Positions 17,631-26,768 of a DNA stretch of 64,000 bases are shown here, piece by piece. Below the pieces are notes generated by a model. The model was given only the letters and a program-made list of their open reading frames with translations. It was not told where the DNA came from and made no database searches. The stretch is taken from the NCBI GenBank assembly GCA_026417415.1, contig JAOADG010000008.1, positions 496,001 through 560,000 of the forward strand, written 5' to 3'. Source of the DNA: a bacterium. GTDB lineage: Bacteria > Electryoneota > JAOADG01. Numbering within the stretch: position 1 is the stretch's first letter; each line of letters begins with the position of its first letter. Both the position numbers and the translations under genes were made by a program.

Positions 17631-20276
17631 TTATTTTAACAGGATGACAGGACGTATCTCTTGCATTTGATTCTGTTGAACAAAAATGTAATACTTTCCA
17701 CTTGATAAACCCTCTGTATTCCACGTAAAAGATGTATAGGGTATGGGCACACATATGTCATGAACGATTTCACCTAAAGAGTTATAAATTTTTACAACGG
17801 TTGGATATTGTGAAATGTTCCAATATAGATTAAGTTGCTGATTAAACGGATTTGGATAGAGGGTGATTTGAAACGATTTCGGTTGAATAAAACTAGTAAG
17901 TTCTCTATTCCAAGTATTCTGTTCAAAGAAGTTCAAAAAAGAACTGATTAGAAAAGCGCGGGAATTTATTCCTGATCCATGCACAGCTTCTAACCCAAAA
18001 CCAGTTAAAACAGTTTTTCCGAAGTTCCAATTTTCTGTTACAACAATTGAATAGACACTTGAAGTACCTTGGTAGAAACTCCAAGCCACTCCATTTCCAT
18101 ATACATTAAAACCATCTTGCGAAGTTTGGTTGCCTGCACCTAATGAACCAGTTAATAATGTATTCATTCCTGCTAATGGTGTGTTAGCAATTCCATAGAT
18201 ACGATAGATGTTGGTATCAAAAGCACGTAAGGTTGCACCGAAGCGTTGGAGTAAAGTAGAATCAGTTCGTTGCAAAGTTTCACCAACATCTTGTCCACTT
18301 AAAATGACATTCGTTCGTTGATTTAGTGCATAATGAATAGCATTGATATGGTCGTTTGTAAAAGGGTTTCTACGATTTCCAGTAAACCATAGAACGTTGG
18401 GAAACATTGTGATTAAAGATTGTATATTGGATATCGTATCTAAATTATCATGACGATACAATGGAAAAATAGAATCCAGTACAACAGTATAGTAAGAACT
18501 AAAGTTTGAAATAGAATCGTCTTCTAAAAGCCATAGACGTGCTTTGGGAATAAATTTAGAATAGGAAGAGTTAGCCGTAATGTTTACAGTATCTAATACT
18601 CGAATAAAAGGTGGTGGTGTCTCAATTTTCACCTGCCAATTGCCGGTCGGCACACGAATGAATGAATAAAAAGAATGATGTGAAAGAAGCGTATCAATTT
18701 CACGAGAATAATTTGTATCAATAGTAGCTTGGAATCGCGTTCTTATTCTAACCGGATATTGAACGGTAGAGTCAACTGTAATAGATACTGGAATTAAAAA
18801 TGTTGGGCTAACAGTACGTAATAATTCAACTGAATCATTGCTATTATTGCTATCTACATTCGCAATACGTACACGAATAATGAGTGATTCTGCATCGGCT
18901 ATTCCTAAATTTCTGAAATAATTTCTCCGAGCACCGCTTAACAAAGAATCTGTATCAGTTAACTGGATAGTTTGTAAGTTGGATACCGATGAGCCATATC
19001 GTATTAAAATAGATGGTAACATTCGGTTGCGTCCATAGTTTACAATACTAAATGCACATCGTATGCTATCACCAACACCCAACAAACCACGTGGTTGGGA
19101 AATATTACTGACAGCTAAATCGTAAGGGAAGCTTGTAATGGGAATTAATGGATCAAGCAGCATCCAAGCCATATAGCAAGAAACCCAACTTTGATCTTCA
19201 TTTTGTGGATCTCCTACAGTTGCGGGAATACCACCATCATTATCTACATCTTGCTCCAATAAATAATCAGTGACTGTAATTGCGCTATCACGAAAAATCG
19301 GATTGAATGTAAAGGTGAAAGCTGCTGTATGTGCATGTCCATACCACGTAGCCCATGCATTTGCCCAAGTTCCCGCACCTGGACGTGCTTCCATAAACTG
19401 GCCATACTGATTTACCCATGGAATTCCAAAGGTAGGATTTTGAACACAGATGGAATGAAGTACTCCCCAAAAAGCACAACCACCAGACAAAGCCCAACTT
19501 TCAGCTTGACGTAGGATGTTAGTCGGATTGGATTCAATCCATTGACGTAATCGTTCTCCTCGAACTAAAGCTGTATCTAACCAACGTTGTGATTGTGAGT
19601 GATTTCGCCAACGTGCATATTGTGCAAGTGCACCCACCGCGATCCCTTCTGCATTGCGATTAACATTGGAAGTCCAATTGACAGGATAGTCGCGAATATA
19701 GTTGGCACAAGAATCTCCATAACCAATCACTGAACTATCATGTGTTGCTTGAATGTAAGCCATAGTTGCAGCTAAACCCCAACCAGCATTATGGCTTCTA
19801 TAATAACCGTTGTTACCACCTTCTTCTAACCATGCAGGCCAGTTGCGATTGTAGATCCAAGCACGTGCGATTTCAGTTTGAAAGAGAGTATCATTTTGTG
19901 CGATTCTTTTCGCATTAGACCAAACTACTATCGCTTCTTGGGTATTATCGGTTTGAATGATTGTGTAAAGTGAACCCGTTTCACCTTCCCGCATTCCGCC
20001 AAAATCAGGTCCTGGTGTTGTCACTTGTAACGTTCGTAACCAATTGGCAGTCAATAAATATTGATTATAGTATTGATAGGGATTGATTTCAGGAGGTAAA
20101 TACGGTCTATTCGGAAATATGTTATCTATAAAGGCATTACCAGCTTCTTGTGCAAGGATTTGTTCTTCTGTCCAATAGGGCGTACAATCACCAATATTGG
20201 TTTCAAAGAAAAGTATCCATATCCAGAAAAAAAGTATAGATTTAGAGAAGCTAATGTTTTTTTTATATTGTTGCAT
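17631..20276 (-). CDS. T9SS secreted protein with alpha-toroid-like catalytic-type domain and CARDB-like domain
   Basis: The start at 20276 (MQQYKKNIS) is chosen because GGAG lies eight bases upstream; an in-frame ATG at 20315 has none. A signal peptide follows (LFFWIWILFF). Residues about 40-380 are helical and rich in Trp, Tyr and Gly, with segments such as HNAGWGLAATMAYIQAT, NAEGIAVGALAQYARW and DNDGGIPATVGDPQNEDQSWV; the spacing of helical pairs and the DGG.P...QSWV stretch resemble alpha/alpha-toroid enzymes (six-hairpin glycosidases, polysaccharide lyases, prenyltransferase-like). A CARDB-like domain follows (DLAVSNISQP), then an unknown domain, and a T9SS type A sorting domain (LYPNPFNQQLNLYW to IRPVILLK). 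A polysaccharide-acting enzyme is a reasonable guess, but I cannot name it. Confidence 0.75.
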   Translation of the reverse strand: MQQYKKNISFSKSILFFWIWILFFETNIGDCTPYWTEEQILAQEAGNAFIDNIFPNRPYLPPEINPYQYYNQYLLTANWLRTLQVTTPGPDFGGMREGETGSLYTIIQTDNTQEAIVVWSNAKRIAQNDTLFQTEIARAWIYNRNWPAWLEEGGNNGYYRSHNAGWGLAATMAYIQATHDSSVIGYGDSCANYIRDYPVNWTSNVNRNAEGIAVGALAQYARWRNHSQSQRWLDTALVRGERLRQWIESNPTNILRQAESWALSGGCAFWGVLHSICVQNPTFGIPWVNQYGQFMEARPGAGTWANAWATWYGHAHTAAFTFTFNPIFRDSAITVTDYLLEQDVDNDGGIPATVGDPQNEDQSWVSCYMAWMLLDPLIPITSFPYDLAVSNISQPRGLLGVGDSIRCAFSIVNYGRNRMLPSILIRYGSSVSNLQTIQLTDTDSLLSGARRNYFRNLGIADAESLIIRVRIANVDSNNSNDSVELLRTVSPTFLIPVSITVDSTVQYPVRIRTRFQATIDTNYSREIDTLLSHHSFYSFIRVPTGNWQVKIETPPPFIRVLDTVNITANSSYSKFIPKARLWLLEDDSISNFSSYYTVVLDSIFPLYRHDNLDTISNIQSLITMFPNVLWFTGNRRNPFTNDHINAIHYALNQRTNVILSGQDVGETLQRTDSTLLQRFGATLRAFDTNIYRIYGIANTPLAGMNTLLTGSLGAGNQTSQDGFNVYGNGVAWSFYQGTSSVYSIVVTENWNFGKTVLTGFGLEAVHGSGINSRAFLISSFLNFFEQNTWNRELTSFIQPKSFQITLYPNPFNQQLNLYWNISQYPTVVKIYNSLGEIVHDICVPIPYTSFTWNTEGLSSGKYYIFVQQNQMQEIRPVILLK

Positions 20277-20351
20277 ATCAATCACTCCGCATTTGTTACG
20301 GAAACGGTTATACATTACTATTTAGAAAGGACTTAAACAAGAGAAGTATAT

Positions 20352-23300
20352 ATGTTTCAGAAAATACATAAGAAATTAAAAGTGAATCGAATTTTTTTTC
20401 TTATCTTTCTAACTTTCTTTTTGAAAATTTCACCATCCAATGCTAAGCGTGAACCTTTTTTTCCAATCATTGAACGTGCTATTCCTCAAAATTTTACTAA
20501 AAATGGAATACAAAATTTAGAAACTGGTAAAATCATTTTTCTTCATGTTTCAGATAATGTAATTGCTTCATCTGAATCTGAGTATGATGAGGTCTTCAGA
20601 ATTTGGTATTATCAACATTATAGAGAACTTGGGTTAAAGCAACCAGTTTCTATTAAACTTATTCAAACACAAGAAACCCCGGGTGGTAAAGTATTGCGAT
20701 ATCGTCAACACCAAAATGAAATAATATCCTATGAAAACGATTTGGTGGCTCAATTTGATAAGAGTAGAAAGTTAATTTCTATTCATCATCATTTAGATGA
20801 TGAATTGTATGTTTTGAATACCACTCCAACAATATCTTCAAAAGAAGCGGTTGATTTTGCAAAACAATTTTTTCCTCATACAGGGGAAACACATGCGCCT
20901 ATTGTGAATTTGTACATTTGGAAATTGCTTGAATTTGGTTCACAATTGGTCTATCGAGTAATTCTTTCACCAATAGATCCAATCGGTGAATATGAAATTT
21001 TAGTTTCTGCTGTTGATGGTAGTCATTTACGTACTCGAGAAACAACGTGTTACATAGATGGAACAGGTTTGGTCTTTAATCCTGATCCACTGACCTCTGC
21101 ACAACAATCTTATGGTGGAAATTGGAGGGATAACAATGATGCAGACAACAATGAGTTAAATGGGCAAAGAGTAACTCGTTCATTAAGAAATATCACATTT
21201 CAAAGTAATAGTTATAGTTTAGTGGGACCATTTGTTCAATTGATAGATTTTGAGCCCCCTACGGTTGCACCTGTTACAGCTACTATACCTGATGGTTTTC
21301 AATTTACTCGTTCACAGCAAGGGTTTGAAGATGTAATGGTTTATGCACACATTGATAGCTGCCAACGTTACATCCAAGCGCTTGGCTTTATGAATATTCA
21401 AAATCTGTCTATTGGAGTAGATCCACATGGTTTATCGGGTGCGGATAATTCTCATTTTTTACCCAGTACAAATCGATTGGCATTTGGTGAAGGAGGCGTA
21501 GATGATGCTGAAGATGTAGATGTGTTGTGGCACGAATATGGACATGCAATTCAATACAGTCAAGTAAATAACTGGGGTGGAGGTGAATCTGGTTCATTAG
21601 GTGAAGGTTTTGGAGATTATTGGGCAGGAAGCTATTCAGCGAATGTTAGCAATTTTAGACGAGAATGGGTATTTAATTGGGATGGACATAATGAATACTG
21701 GAACGGTAGAATTTTAAATACAAATGCGATTTATCCAAGTGGTATGGGAAGTAGTATTCATACCAATGGTCAAATTTGGTCGCGTGCTTTAATGGATATA
21801 TGGGATTCATGTGGAAGAACAGTAACCGATCGCATTGTTTTGCAAGGTCAATTTGCTGTAGGATATGGTGTTACTTATCCGACCTTAGCCAACGCGATTT
21901 TAAACGCGGATGTGTTATTGTATCAAGGTCAGCATCTCAATCAAATTTTTACTGCATTTCAAAATCGTGGTATTCTCACACAAATGCCCCCAATTGCATC
22001 TATTTCGGGCGTCATTTCTGCTAACGCGACTGGGAGCCCAATTTCCAATGCATTGATATATCTGAATGGCATTTTACGAGATACTTCAAATGCCGACGGG
22101 TCGTATTGGATTGGAAACTTAGGATTATCTACTTACTTCTTGAGGATTGTACATCCACTCTATAATGAAAAAAATGATACTGTGGTGATTAGTGCACCTG
22201 GAAATGTAGTAAGAAACCAACTATTGACAAGACCGATTTATTCATGTTCACCGGACAGTGTATATATAAACATTCAAAATCTTCAAAATGATACACTTAC
22301 CATTCCATTGTTAACCACAATGACCAATGTAGGAGATGGTGATGGACGATACGAATTGGAGTTGATTTCAGGAAATGGATTAGAACAATGGTCGTTTCAA
22401 AGAGAATGGAATGTCGGTCAGTTATTCAATGACATCCGTTTACAAGGTGTTGAATACGATAACTCAGGTCAAAGAAGATTGATTTTTACTGGTTCTAACA
22501 ACAATCAAAATCCCAACAAATGGTACCTATGGAATCATTTTCCAGAGGGTACTCAAATTGATGTGCTTAATCAGTTAACCAATACGGATATTGGATATCG
22601 AGATATTGACCGTTTAGGTACTGATTTTATTACCGGTGAAAATGATACGATCTGGAGAATAACTGGTTTTAATAATTCATCTGAAATTCGCACCCCCTTA
22701 TTTAATAATGTAATGATTAATCCCCCAAGAGCCATCGCATCACAACAAATATCTAATGACAGCTCAATAATTTGGATAGCCGATAACACTTCTCCTGTCA
22801 AAAAATTCAGTACCAACGGACAATTATTATCACAAATCTCACATAATCGAAGAATTACTGCAATTGTTCCTGAAAGATATCCAAATGGAAAAATTTGGTT
22901 CCTATCTACCGATAACAATTATACTCAGTTGTGGGTATCTGAAATTGATTCTTCCCACACTCAAATCGTTCCTATTGCACAATTACAACTACCAGAAGGA
23001 TTTCGTTCGTCAGGTGCGTGTTACTATGAAGAAAGTGACATAGATGCACAAAGGTACTTGTGTGTTCTTTTGACCTCACCTACACAAGCGATATTGCGTA
23101 CTTATCAATTACCTAAACCTTGTAGATATGCAACACTGAGTGTTCCAACAGTTGGGTTACTTATACCGAATACAAATGTACAATTAGGTGTGAATCTACG
23201 ATTAGATACCAATCGGCATACTTTTCATTTTTCTATTTTACAAAAAAGGAATCCGTCATCAGGCCGTATGGTAACCGTATATCTTTCAAGGTTCAATGAA

Positions 23301-23588
23301 GTAAAAGATAGAAATTTATTCCAACCTACCACTTTTGAAATTACACGTATCTATCCTAATCCTTTCAATATGAGTTCTTATATTCAATATTCAATTCCTA
23401 CTGACGATTTCGTGAGCATTGAAGTATATGATGTAATAGGGAGAAAAGTGTTTAACGAAAAAGAATTCCATCGAATTGGCGTTTATACTAAAAGAATCAG
23501 TTTACAAGAATATCCAAGTGGTATCTATTTCATCCAACTTGGAATCCAACAACAATATCGTATTTCAAAACTCATTCTATTGAAATAG
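20352..23588 (+). CDS. T9SS-sorted M36 (fungalysin)-like zinc metalloprotease
   Basis: A 1,078-residue secreted protease. A signal peptide (FFLIFLTFFLKI) is followed by an FTP-like propeptide (residues about 55-240). The zinc motif HEYGH is at residues 394-398 (VDVLWHEYGHAIQ), and Glu418 in GSLGEGFGDYW is the likely third ligand, the gluzincin pattern of M36 and thermolysin-like enzymes. A carboxypeptidase-regulatory-like beta sandwich (ASISGVISANATG) lies near residue 550, then a long beta region, and the T9SS type A sorting domain (IYPNPFN to SKLILLK). It is divergent from the toroid protein at 17631-20276, with only 75 bases between the two starts. The proteolytic call is firm; the exact family is a good guess. 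Confidence 0.88.
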   Translation: MFQKIHKKLKVNRIFFLIFLTFFLKISPSNAKREPFFPIIERAIPQNFTKNGIQNLETGKIIFLHVSDNVIASSESEYDEVFRIWYYQHYRELGLKQPVSIKLIQTQETPGGKVLRYRQHQNEIISYENDLVAQFDKSRKLISIHHHLDDELYVLNTTPTISSKEAVDFAKQFFPHTGETHAPIVNLYIWKLLEFGSQLVYRVILSPIDPIGEYEILVSAVDGSHLRTRETTCYIDGTGLVFNPDPLTSAQQSYGGNWRDNNDADNNELNGQRVTRSLRNITFQSNSYSLVGPFVQLIDFEPPTVAPVTATIPDGFQFTRSQQGFEDVMVYAHIDSCQRYIQALGFMNIQNLSIGVDPHGLSGADNSHFLPSTNRLAFGEGGVDDAEDVDVLWHEYGHAIQYSQVNNWGGGESGSLGEGFGDYWAGSYSANVSNFRREWVFNWDGHNEYWNGRILNTNAIYPSGMGSSIHTNGQIWSRALMDIWDSCGRTVTDRIVLQGQFAVGYGVTYPTLANAILNADVLLYQGQHLNQIFTAFQNRGILTQMPPIASISGVISANATGSPISNALIYLNGILRDTSNADGSYWIGNLGLSTYFLRIVHPLYNEKNDTVVISAPGNVVRNQLLTRPIYSCSPDSVYINIQNLQNDTLTIPLLTTMTNVGDGDGRYELELISGNGLEQWSFQREWNVGQLFNDIRLQGVEYDNSGQRRLIFTGSNNNQNPNKWYLWNHFPEGTQIDVLNQLTNTDIGYRDIDRLGTDFITGENDTIWRITGFNNSSEIRTPLFNNVMINPPRAIASQQISNDSSIIWIADNTSPVKKFSTNGQLLSQISHNRRITAIVPERYPNGKIWFLSTDNNYTQLWVSEIDSSHTQIVPIAQLQLPEGFRSSGACYYEESDIDAQRYLCVLLTSPTQAILRTYQLPKPCRYATLSVPTVGLLIPNTNVQLGVNLRLDTNRHTFHFSILQKRNPSSGRMVTVYLSRFNEVKDRNLFQPTTFEITRIYPNPFNMSSYIQYSIPTDDFVSIEVYDVIGRKVFNEKEFHRIGVYTKRISLQEYPSGIYFIQLGIQQQYRISKLILLK

Positions 23589-23599
23589 CGAGGGAATAT

Positions 23600-24781
23600 T
23601 TAAAAATCGACTGGTGGGTAAGAAAAATCCTCTATAGACAAATTGTTTAGCAAATTTTCATAACATTGAATACGATGACGAACGATAGATTTTAATGAAA
23701 TTTTTTCTGCATACATTCTTCTTCTTTTAGATTGCTCAGGCGTATTGGCTTGTAATGCGAGATCGGCTTTTTCAGGTAACTCCTCTTTAGTTTCCGCTAA
23801 ATGAAGCAAAGATTTAAAAGGGGTATAATCGGGCTGTGCAAATGGTCCAATAATTGGAATGCCACTTAGCAGATACTGATAAACTTTATTTTGATTTCTA
23901 GTTTTAGAAAAATCATTGGGTGCATCAAGGATCATTCCTACATCAATATGCGACATAACTGTTGGTAAATCATTATATGGAATTTTACCAACGAAATGTA
24001 CGTTTTTTTGTAACATGACTTTCTTAAATGAATTATTTTGTTGGAGTTCAGGACCACCATCAATCCATCCAAACAATAAAAAAGTATAATACGGTCGGAT
24101 TTGAGATAAATACAACAAAGCATCCCAATCTAATATTGAGTTTATCCCTCCAAAGTAGCCAAAAATAGGTCTTGAGTATTTTTTTAAAATTTCAGGTTCT
24201 TCAGTAGATGACATCCACTTGGGACAAAAGAATTCATCATCAGCAGAATTTGGAATAAATACAATACGTTTTGTATAAGTTTGAAAAATGTTTTTTAAAG
24301 TTCTTGATGTAGTAAATACTATATCCGCTTTTTGAGCGCAGATTTTTTCATATTTGGCTTGTATAGCGCTCATGTAAATAGGTTGACCGGGAACTTGTGA
24401 GTAGTGATCTATGATCCAATAGGAACAAAATTTAGAAAATAATGGTTGAAAATGATTTCTAAAGAAAGGACTGATAAACTCAGTAAAAGTCGGTTGAAAA
24501 TTTAAGTAAGAAAGATATTTTTTACACTGAACATACAATCCTTTTGCATCTAACTTAGATAGGGTGTCGGATAATAAAATCATCCGATAAGGTGCAAAGG
24601 GTAAACGTTGTACTGACCATACGTTTTGATGAATTTCTATGGGTTTTTCTTTTATACGATGATGTAAAAAACGGTTTTGATGAACGATAAGTACCTTACA
24701 ATGATTTCCAAGTTCTTTAAAAAAACCGGGTAAAAGTTGGGTTTGATAATCTTGATGGTGATCAATAAACAAGAGATTCAC
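23600..24781 (-). CDS. Glycosyltransferase, GT4-like
   Basis: A GT-B type protein of about 393 residues: an N-terminal half without clear motifs and a C-terminal half with the UDP/GDP-sugar-binding pattern (RPIFGYFGGINSILDW, LLFGWIDGG, VHFVGKIPYNDLP, and KVYQYLLSGIPIIG in place of the usual E..A.G.PV). It would move a sugar from a nucleotide donor to a cell-surface glycan. The start is taken at a GTG (24781) six bases after AAGGTG; a GTG three codons earlier (24790) is possible. It overlaps the 3' end of the MFS gene and forms a three-gene operon with it and a small lipoprotein. Confidence 0.8.
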   Translation of the reverse strand: MNLLFIDHHQDYQTQLLPGFFKELGNHCKVLIVHQNRFLHHRIKEKPIEIHQNVWSVQRLPFAPYRMILLSDTLSKLDAKGLYVQCKKYLSYLNFQPTFTEFISPFFRNHFQPLFSKFCSYWIIDHYSQVPGQPIYMSAIQAKYEKICAQKADIVFTTSRTLKNIFQTYTKRIVFIPNSADDEFFCPKWMSSTEEPEILKKYSRPIFGYFGGINSILDWDALLYLSQIRPYYTFLLFGWIDGGPELQQNNSFKKVMLQKNVHFVGKIPYNDLPTVMSHIDVGMILDAPNDFSKTRNQNKVYQYLLSGIPIIGPFAQPDYTPFKSLLHLAETKEELPEKADLALQANTPEQSKRRRMYAEKISLKSIVRHRIQCYENLLNNLSIEDFSYPPVDF

Positions 24782-26120
24782 GTTTAACACCTTGTACCAA
24801 TTTTTTTAAGAGAAGGTAGAAATAAATTGCAATAACAAAACGAAACACAGCAGTCATTGCAAAAGCAAAATGAGTAGGGTAAATAGGTATAGACAAAAAT
24901 CTACCTTGACAATGTGAAATAGTTTCCATCATCCAACCTCCCATTAGTGAACCAATGGTAAAACCGATTCCTGTTACGGCTGCTAATGCAGAAATAAATG
25001 AACTTCGTGTAGATTCATTGGAGTACTTTAAGGGGATGGTAGAAGAAGTAATCTGAATAGCACTCCATCCTATTGCTGTGATGATAATTTCTGGGATAAT
25101 AGGAAATAAAAATTGGGGTGTAATGAATAACCAAAAGATCGATAAGGTTGCCAAGCATAACATGCCTATGATCAGAACCGAAAAATCATTGTTTTTATCA
25201 ATCCATTTTCCTACAATAGGCGATACAATTGCCATCGTAATGGTGAATAATGCACCGTAACCTGTTAGTAGCGTAAAACTAAATTTTAAGTACGTTAGCA
25301 TATGTACAGCCCAATAAGGACCAGCAAATCCAATAGCAGCATACCATCCAGCAAAACCTAATAAAACAGATCGATATTCAGGATGCTTCCATGCAAGATG
25401 AATTTGTAAATTTTGATCAGTAACTCCATTACGACTTCGTAACTGCTTAGGAATTCCAATCATTAGGTAGGTCGAAATCAAACCTGCCAAAATTGCAAGT
25501 GTACCTATCGTAAAATGTCCTAAACCTTCTAATTTCTGCAATTTCATCCAATCCATAAAAATGCCCGCAACTACCAAAGTAACAACGTTTGCAGTGGACA
25601 TCCATCTTTGTCTTATTCCAAAAAATCTTCCACGTATTTCTTTATGGATTAGATCTCCAACCCAAGAAAGCCAACACAATGCGCTGAGGGTTAAAAACAA
25701 ATTCATCAAGAATACAAACAATATGAACCACCATACCGCATGTTTCGGTTGAAGCACTGCTAAAATTATTGGACCAATCCATAAGCATCGTCCGATGGTG
25801 GCTGTTAGTATTGTATTTCGTTTACGAGTAGAATAAGAATTGAGATAGTTTCCGAGTATCAATTGCAAAGGCATCACAATAAAAACCATTGCACTGATAA
25901 GTGAGATTTGCCAATGACCTGCTTTTAAATAAGTGGCGAGTGCAATTAATAAACCTCCTTGTGTTATTACAGAAAAAACGGAGGCAAATGTTCCTTCCCA
26001 AATGAAACGAAAAAAAACTCCACGAAAAGTATTCGCCTTGGGAAGAGAAAAACGACCGCTCAATTCTTTGAGCGGTCGAACCCAAGTTAATACAATCGGT
26101 GATGGTTCAGCGTCCGGCAT
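24762..26120 (-). CDS. Major facilitator superfamily transporter
   Basis: A 452-residue inner-membrane protein with about 12 hydrophobic segments in two halves, starting with GTFASVFSVITQGGLLIALATYL and including the loop YLNSYSTRKRNTI after the second segment, comparable to the MFS A motif. The second half has KWIDKNNDFSVL in the matching loop. No substrate-specific motif is seen; the substrate is unknown. Its start overlaps the end of the lipoprotein gene by 14 bases and its end overlaps the glycosyltransferase, so all three are one operon. The first 25 residues before the membrane domain are not conserved-looking, and no ribosome-binding site is obvious, so the start is less sure. Confidence 0.85.
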   Translation of the reverse strand: MPDAEPSPIVLTWVRPLKELSGRFSLPKANTFRGVFFRFIWEGTFASVFSVITQGGLLIALATYLKAGHWQISLISAMVFIVMPLQLILGNYLNSYSTRKRNTILTATIGRCLWIGPIILAVLQPKHAVWWFILFVFLMNLFLTLSALCWLSWVGDLIHKEIRGRFFGIRQRWMSTANVVTLVVAGIFMDWMKLQKLEGLGHFTIGTLAILAGLISTYLMIGIPKQLRSRNGVTDQNLQIHLAWKHPEYRSVLLGFAGWYAAIGFAGPYWAVHMLTYLKFSFTLLTGYGALFTITMAIVSPIVGKWIDKNNDFSVLIIGMLCLATLSIFWLFITPQFLFPIIPEIIITAIGWSAIQITSSTIPLKYSNESTRSSFISALAAVTGIGFTIGSLMGGWMMETISHCQGRFLSIPIYPTHFAFAMTAVFRFVIAIYFYLLLKKLVQGVKRESLVY

Positions 26121-26418
26121 CAGGAATTGAGTTAAACTCTTTCGTTGTTTGTAATGCTTCTCTTGCAGATTCTACAGCTAAAGCGGAAACGGTTAATGCG
26201 GAATCTGTTTTTCCAATTTCTAACAATTCTTTTGCATATTCAATCTTTTCACGTGCTACATTGACAGCTACGGGAGCACGTAGCTCTGCACCGATTTCAA
26301 TTGCCTCATTTAAAATTCGCTCTGCTTCTTCAATTTTCTTTTCAACCCCTTTAGTTCCGCAACCTAATAAAAAACTGAGAAGAATTGAAAAGATTAAAAA
26401 AGAATATACTCTTCTCAT
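26107..26418 (-). CDS. Small lipoprotein, DUF4398-like helical
   Basis: The 103-residue protein has a lipoprotein signal with lipobox LLGC (Cys20), so it is anchored in a membrane facing the periplasm. The mature part is almost all helix with heptad-like repeats (KKIEEAERILNEAIE, REKIEYAKELLEIGK), matching the DUF4398 style. GGAGG sits six bases before the ATG. It is the first gene of an operon with an MFS transporter and a glycosyltransferase. Function unknown; these proteins often act as envelope or scaffold partners (inference). Confidence 0.75.
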   Translation of the reverse strand: MRRVYSFLIFSILLSFLLGCGTKGVEKKIEEAERILNEAIEIGAELRAPVAVNVAREKIEYAKELLEIGKTDSALTVSALAVESAREALQTTKEFNSIPDAGR

Positions 26419-26503
26419 AGATCCTCCAAACTAAGCGCTACTAATCAATGATACGCTACAAAACTACGAAAAAAAAGTCAAAGAGAAAAAGGATATTGGA
26501 TTA

Positions 26504-26512
26504 TGCTATACT
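26504..26512 (+). promoter_or_regulatory. Possible extended -10 promoter (TGCTATACT)
   Basis: TGCTATACT lies 27 bases before the start of the small Cys-rich gene at 26539. It matches an extended -10 element (TGnTATAAT-like); no good -35 is seen. It may drive 26539-29996. Confidence 0.35.
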
Positions 26513-26538
26513 AAGTAATTAACTTTCAACAATTAATA

Positions 26539-26757
26539 ATGAACCCTATGTTTCCAACCGATTCAAACGACTCTTTGCAATCAAAAATTTATTGTATTGA
26601 ATGTAAATATTCTGTTTTTCCAGAACCTACTTCACAATGCTATCGTATGGGTGGTCTTATCTGCACGATAGACCATGAAAATGTGGGAAAATGGGATAGA
26701 TGCCGATTTTCTGATAATGTCGCCCAAAAGATAAATGAAAGTGGATCAAATTCATAA
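26539..26757 (+). CDS. Small Cys-rich protein of unknown function
   Basis: A 72-residue protein with five cysteines: CIEC (C19, C22), then C34, C42 and C55, a spacing that suggests a metal-binding or disulfide knuckle. It has no signal peptide. It ends 12 bases before the next gene, so it is probably co-transcribed with the large secreted protein. There is no good ribosome-binding site, and an ATG three codons in (MFPTDS) could be the start instead. I do not recognise a family; the operon placement and cysteine spacing are the reasons to accept it. Confidence 0.55.
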   Translation: MNPMFPTDSNDSLQSKIYCIECKYSVFPEPTSQCYRMGGLICTIDHENVGKWDRCRFSDNVAQKINESGSNS

Positions 26758-26768
26758 TTGGGAATTAT

